Of a DNA stretch of 8,763 nt, positions 7,381 to 8,763 are shown piece by piece (within the stretch, counting starts at the first letter, position 1; each line of letters opens with the position of its first letter). The notes below the pieces were generated by a model. The model did no database searches. It was not told the DNA's origin and was given only the letters and a program-made list of their open reading frames with translations. This stretch comes from JBNJDJ01 sp051744845 (lineage in GTDB: Bacteria > Bacillota > Clostridia > Peptostreptococcales > Acidaminobacteraceae): contig JBNJDJ010000072.1 in NCBI GenBank assembly GCA_051744845.1, positions 1 through 8,763 on the forward strand, read 5' to 3'. Both the position numbers and the translations under genes were made by a program.

Positions 7381-8622
7381 ATGAAAGTTTTAATTATTGG
7401 ATCTGGTGGAAGAGAAAGTGCCTTAGCTTGGAAAATTAATCAATCACCAAAAGTAGATAAAATTTTTGTAGCTCCTGGTAATGCTGGAACTCATAAAAGA
7501 TTTAAAAATATTTCAATAAAGTCTAATGAAATAGATAAACTTTTAAATTTTGCTAAAGAAGAGAAAATAGATATGACAGTTGTAGGTCCAGAAGTACCTT
7601 TAGTTAAAGGTATAGTAGATAACTTTGAAAAAAACAATTTGAAAGTTGTTGGTCCTAGCTCTAAAGGAGCTCTTTTAGAAGGTTCGAAATCTTTTTCTAA
7701 AGAATTTATGGAAAAATATAATATTCCAACTGCTAAATATAAAGAATTTAAAAGTTATGAAAATGCTAAAAATGCTTTAGATGACTTTAACTATCCTTTG
7801 GTTATAAAAGCAGACGGATTAGCTGGTGGTAAAGGAGTATTAATACCAGAAAATAAAAAGCAAGCTATTAAAGATTTAAAAACTATAATGCTTAAAAAGA
7901 AATTTGGAGATGCAGGTAATAAGGTAATAATTGAAGAATATATTGATGGAATAGAAGCATCGATGCTTTGTTTTGTAGATGGTAAAACTATATTACCTAT
8001 GGAAACAGCTCAAGATTATAAAAGAGCTAAAGATGGAGATAAAGGCTTAAATACTGGTGGAATGGGAAGTTATTCACCTAGTAAAATAATAGATGAAAAA
8101 TTGAAACAAAAAATAGATAATGAAGTATTAAAACCATTTTTAAAAGGAATTAATCAAGAAAAAATTGATTTTAAAGGAATACTCTTTGTAGGTCTTATGA
8201 TAAAAGAAGATGAGTTGAAAGTTTTAGAATTTAATGTAAGATTTGGAGATCCTGAGACTCAAGTTATTTTACCTAGATTAAAAAATGATTTATACAATAT
8301 TTTTGATAAGATGGTTGATCAAAAATTAGATGAAATTGAATTAAAATGGAAAGATAAAAGCGCAGTTTGTGTAGTTTTAGCTTCAGGTGGATATCCTGTT
8401 AAATATAAAAAAGGATATGAAATAAAAGGTCTTAAAAAAATAGATAATTTATTTCATGCAGGAACTAAGTTTGATAAAGGAAAAGTTTATACTAACGGTG
8501 GAAGAGTATTAAATGTTGTTAGTGTAAAAGATACTTTAAAGGAAGCTAGAGAAAGCGTATATGAAAGTATTAAAAAAATAGATTTTAAAAAGAAATATTT
8601 TAGAAAAGATATTGCTAAATAA
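7381..8622 (+). CDS. purD: GAR synthetase (phosphoribosylamine-glycine ligase)
   Basis: Joins phosphoribosylamine from PurF with glycine and ATP to give GAR (step 2). The product has 413 residues. The N-terminal domain shows VLIIGSGGRESALAWKI (3-19) and APGNAGT (31-37), followed by VVGPEVPLVKGI (67-78). The ATP-grasp domain has VIKADGLAGGKGVLI (141-155), EEYIDGIEAS (185-194), TGGMGSYSP (225-233) and LEFNVRFGDPETQ (282-294), which includes the family signature and metal-binding residues. The C-terminal domain ends at YFRKDIAK, where related proteins continue for a few residues (RKDIG-R-L type), so it is slightly short but with no sign of a frameshift. It is the last gene of the operon, although its product feeds an early step. 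The stop abuts the terminator hairpin. Confidence 0.96.
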   Translation: MKVLIIGSGGRESALAWKINQSPKVDKIFVAPGNAGTHKRFKNISIKSNEIDKLLNFAKEEKIDMTVVGPEVPLVKGIVDNFEKNNLKVVGPSSKGALLEGSKSFSKEFMEKYNIPTAKYKEFKSYENAKNALDDFNYPLVIKADGLAGGKGVLIPENKKQAIKDLKTIMLKKKFGDAGNKVIIEEYIDGIEASMLCFVDGKTILPMETAQDYKRAKDGDKGLNTGGMGSYSPSKIIDEKLKQKIDNEVLKPFLKGINQEKIDFKGILFVGLMIKEDELKVLEFNVRFGDPETQVILPRLKNDLYNIFDKMVDQKLDEIELKWKDKSAVCVVLASGGYPVKYKKGYEIKGLKKIDNLFHAGTKFDKGKVYTNGGRVLNVVSVKDTLKEARESVYESIKKIDFKKKYFRKDIAK

Positions 8623-8673
8623 ATTAAAAGGTAGGAATTATTTGTTAATTCAAATAAGACCTACCTTAAAATT
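8622..8673. terminator. Bidirectional terminator hairpin between convergent genes
   Basis: The main stem is AAGGTAGG (8628-8635) with CCTACCTT (8660-8667). After a 2x2 internal loop it continues as TTATTTG (8638-8644) with CAAATAA (8651-8657), closed by a six-base loop (8645-8650). Beyond an AA/AA mismatch, AATT (8622-8625) can pair with AATT (8670-8673). The element therefore spans the space between the purD stop and the - strand stop. The T-run is better on the - strand (TTTTAATTT) than on the + strand (TTAAAATT), so it may be stronger against the convergent gene. Intrinsic termination is inferred from structure and position. Confidence 0.75.
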
Positions 8674-8763
8674 ATTCAAAAATATCAATTTTTAAATTTT
8701 TACCTTTGAAGCCTACAGCTATATTAAGGATTTTATTAACATCATGAAGTTTTTTTACTCCTT
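8672..8763 (-). CDS. 3' end of an unidentified convergent gene (partial)
   Basis: Read on the - strand, one frame is open from the window edge (first full codon 8761-8759) through 29 codons to a TAA at 8674-8672. The other two - strand frames hit stops early. The peptide ends NIAVGFKGKNLKIDIFE, a mix of lysine and hydrophobic residues typical of genes in this genome, with TTA, AAA, GAT and GAA codons. The stop falls at the edge of the terminator hairpin, which has its better T-run on this strand, as expected for the end of a gene. I do not recognise the family; 29 residues are too few. A chance open frame is possible but less likely given the context. Confidence 0.5.
   Translation of the reverse strand, partial: GVKKLHDVNKILNIAVGFKGKNLKIDIFE

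Noticed and set aside
8744..8763. ATG at 8744 on the + strand as the start of a next gene
   Set aside because: No Shine-Dalgarno upstream, only six codons visible, and it conflicts with the better supported - strand frame.
1..8763. Mobile elements, CRISPR arrays, tRNA or rRNA genes, defence systems
   Set aside because: No direct repeats, inverted terminal repeats, transposase motifs or RNA gene signatures were seen. Coding fills nearly all of the window with housekeeping purine genes.

Overview
This window is almost entirely one operon for de novo purine synthesis. All eight genes lie on the + strand in the order purL (3' part only), purE, purC, purF, purM, purN, purH, purD. The DNA is very A+T rich (roughly 25-30% G+C by eye). 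Arginine is written almost only as AGA, seven of the eight stops are TAA, and several start codons have strong AGGAGG-type ribosome binding sites. Single-chain PurL fused to its glutaminase, a purE-C-F-M-N-H-D gene order and clostridial-looking PurE and PurN motifs suggest a low-G+C anaerobic Firmicute (Clostridia or Tissierellia type). A fusobacterium is a less favoured alternative. I cannot name the genus.

Layout: 1-1552 is the C-terminal 516 codons of purL, running in from the left edge. Positions 1553-1636 are the only sizeable gap inside the operon. It holds a very good sigma-A type promoter (TTGACT, 17 bases, TATTAT with an upstream TG) and a candidate PurR operator: two inverted CGAA-centred boxes spaced as in Bacillus PurBoxes. 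The left box overlaps the last codons of purL. Positions 1637-8622 carry purE to purD packed tightly, with overlaps at purE/purC (1 base), purM/purN (10 bases) and purN/purH (13 bases), and gaps of 3 to 11 bases elsewhere. Positions 8622-8673 are a nearly symmetrical hairpin, read as a terminator for both directions. Positions 8672-8763 are the last codons of an unidentified gene on the - strand that converges on purD.

Together the genes cover nearly all of the route from PRPP to IMP: PurF (step 1), PurD (2), PurN (3), PurL (4), PurM (5), PurE (6), PurC (7) and PurH (9 and 10). PurB (step 8) is not in the window. No purK lies next to purE, so how the PurE step is supplied is an open question.

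I found no new biological system. The most interesting points are the internal promoter and operator, which would let purECFMNHD be controlled apart from purL, and the missing purK partner. Motif and residue assignments were made by eye from family knowledge, and no database search was run.
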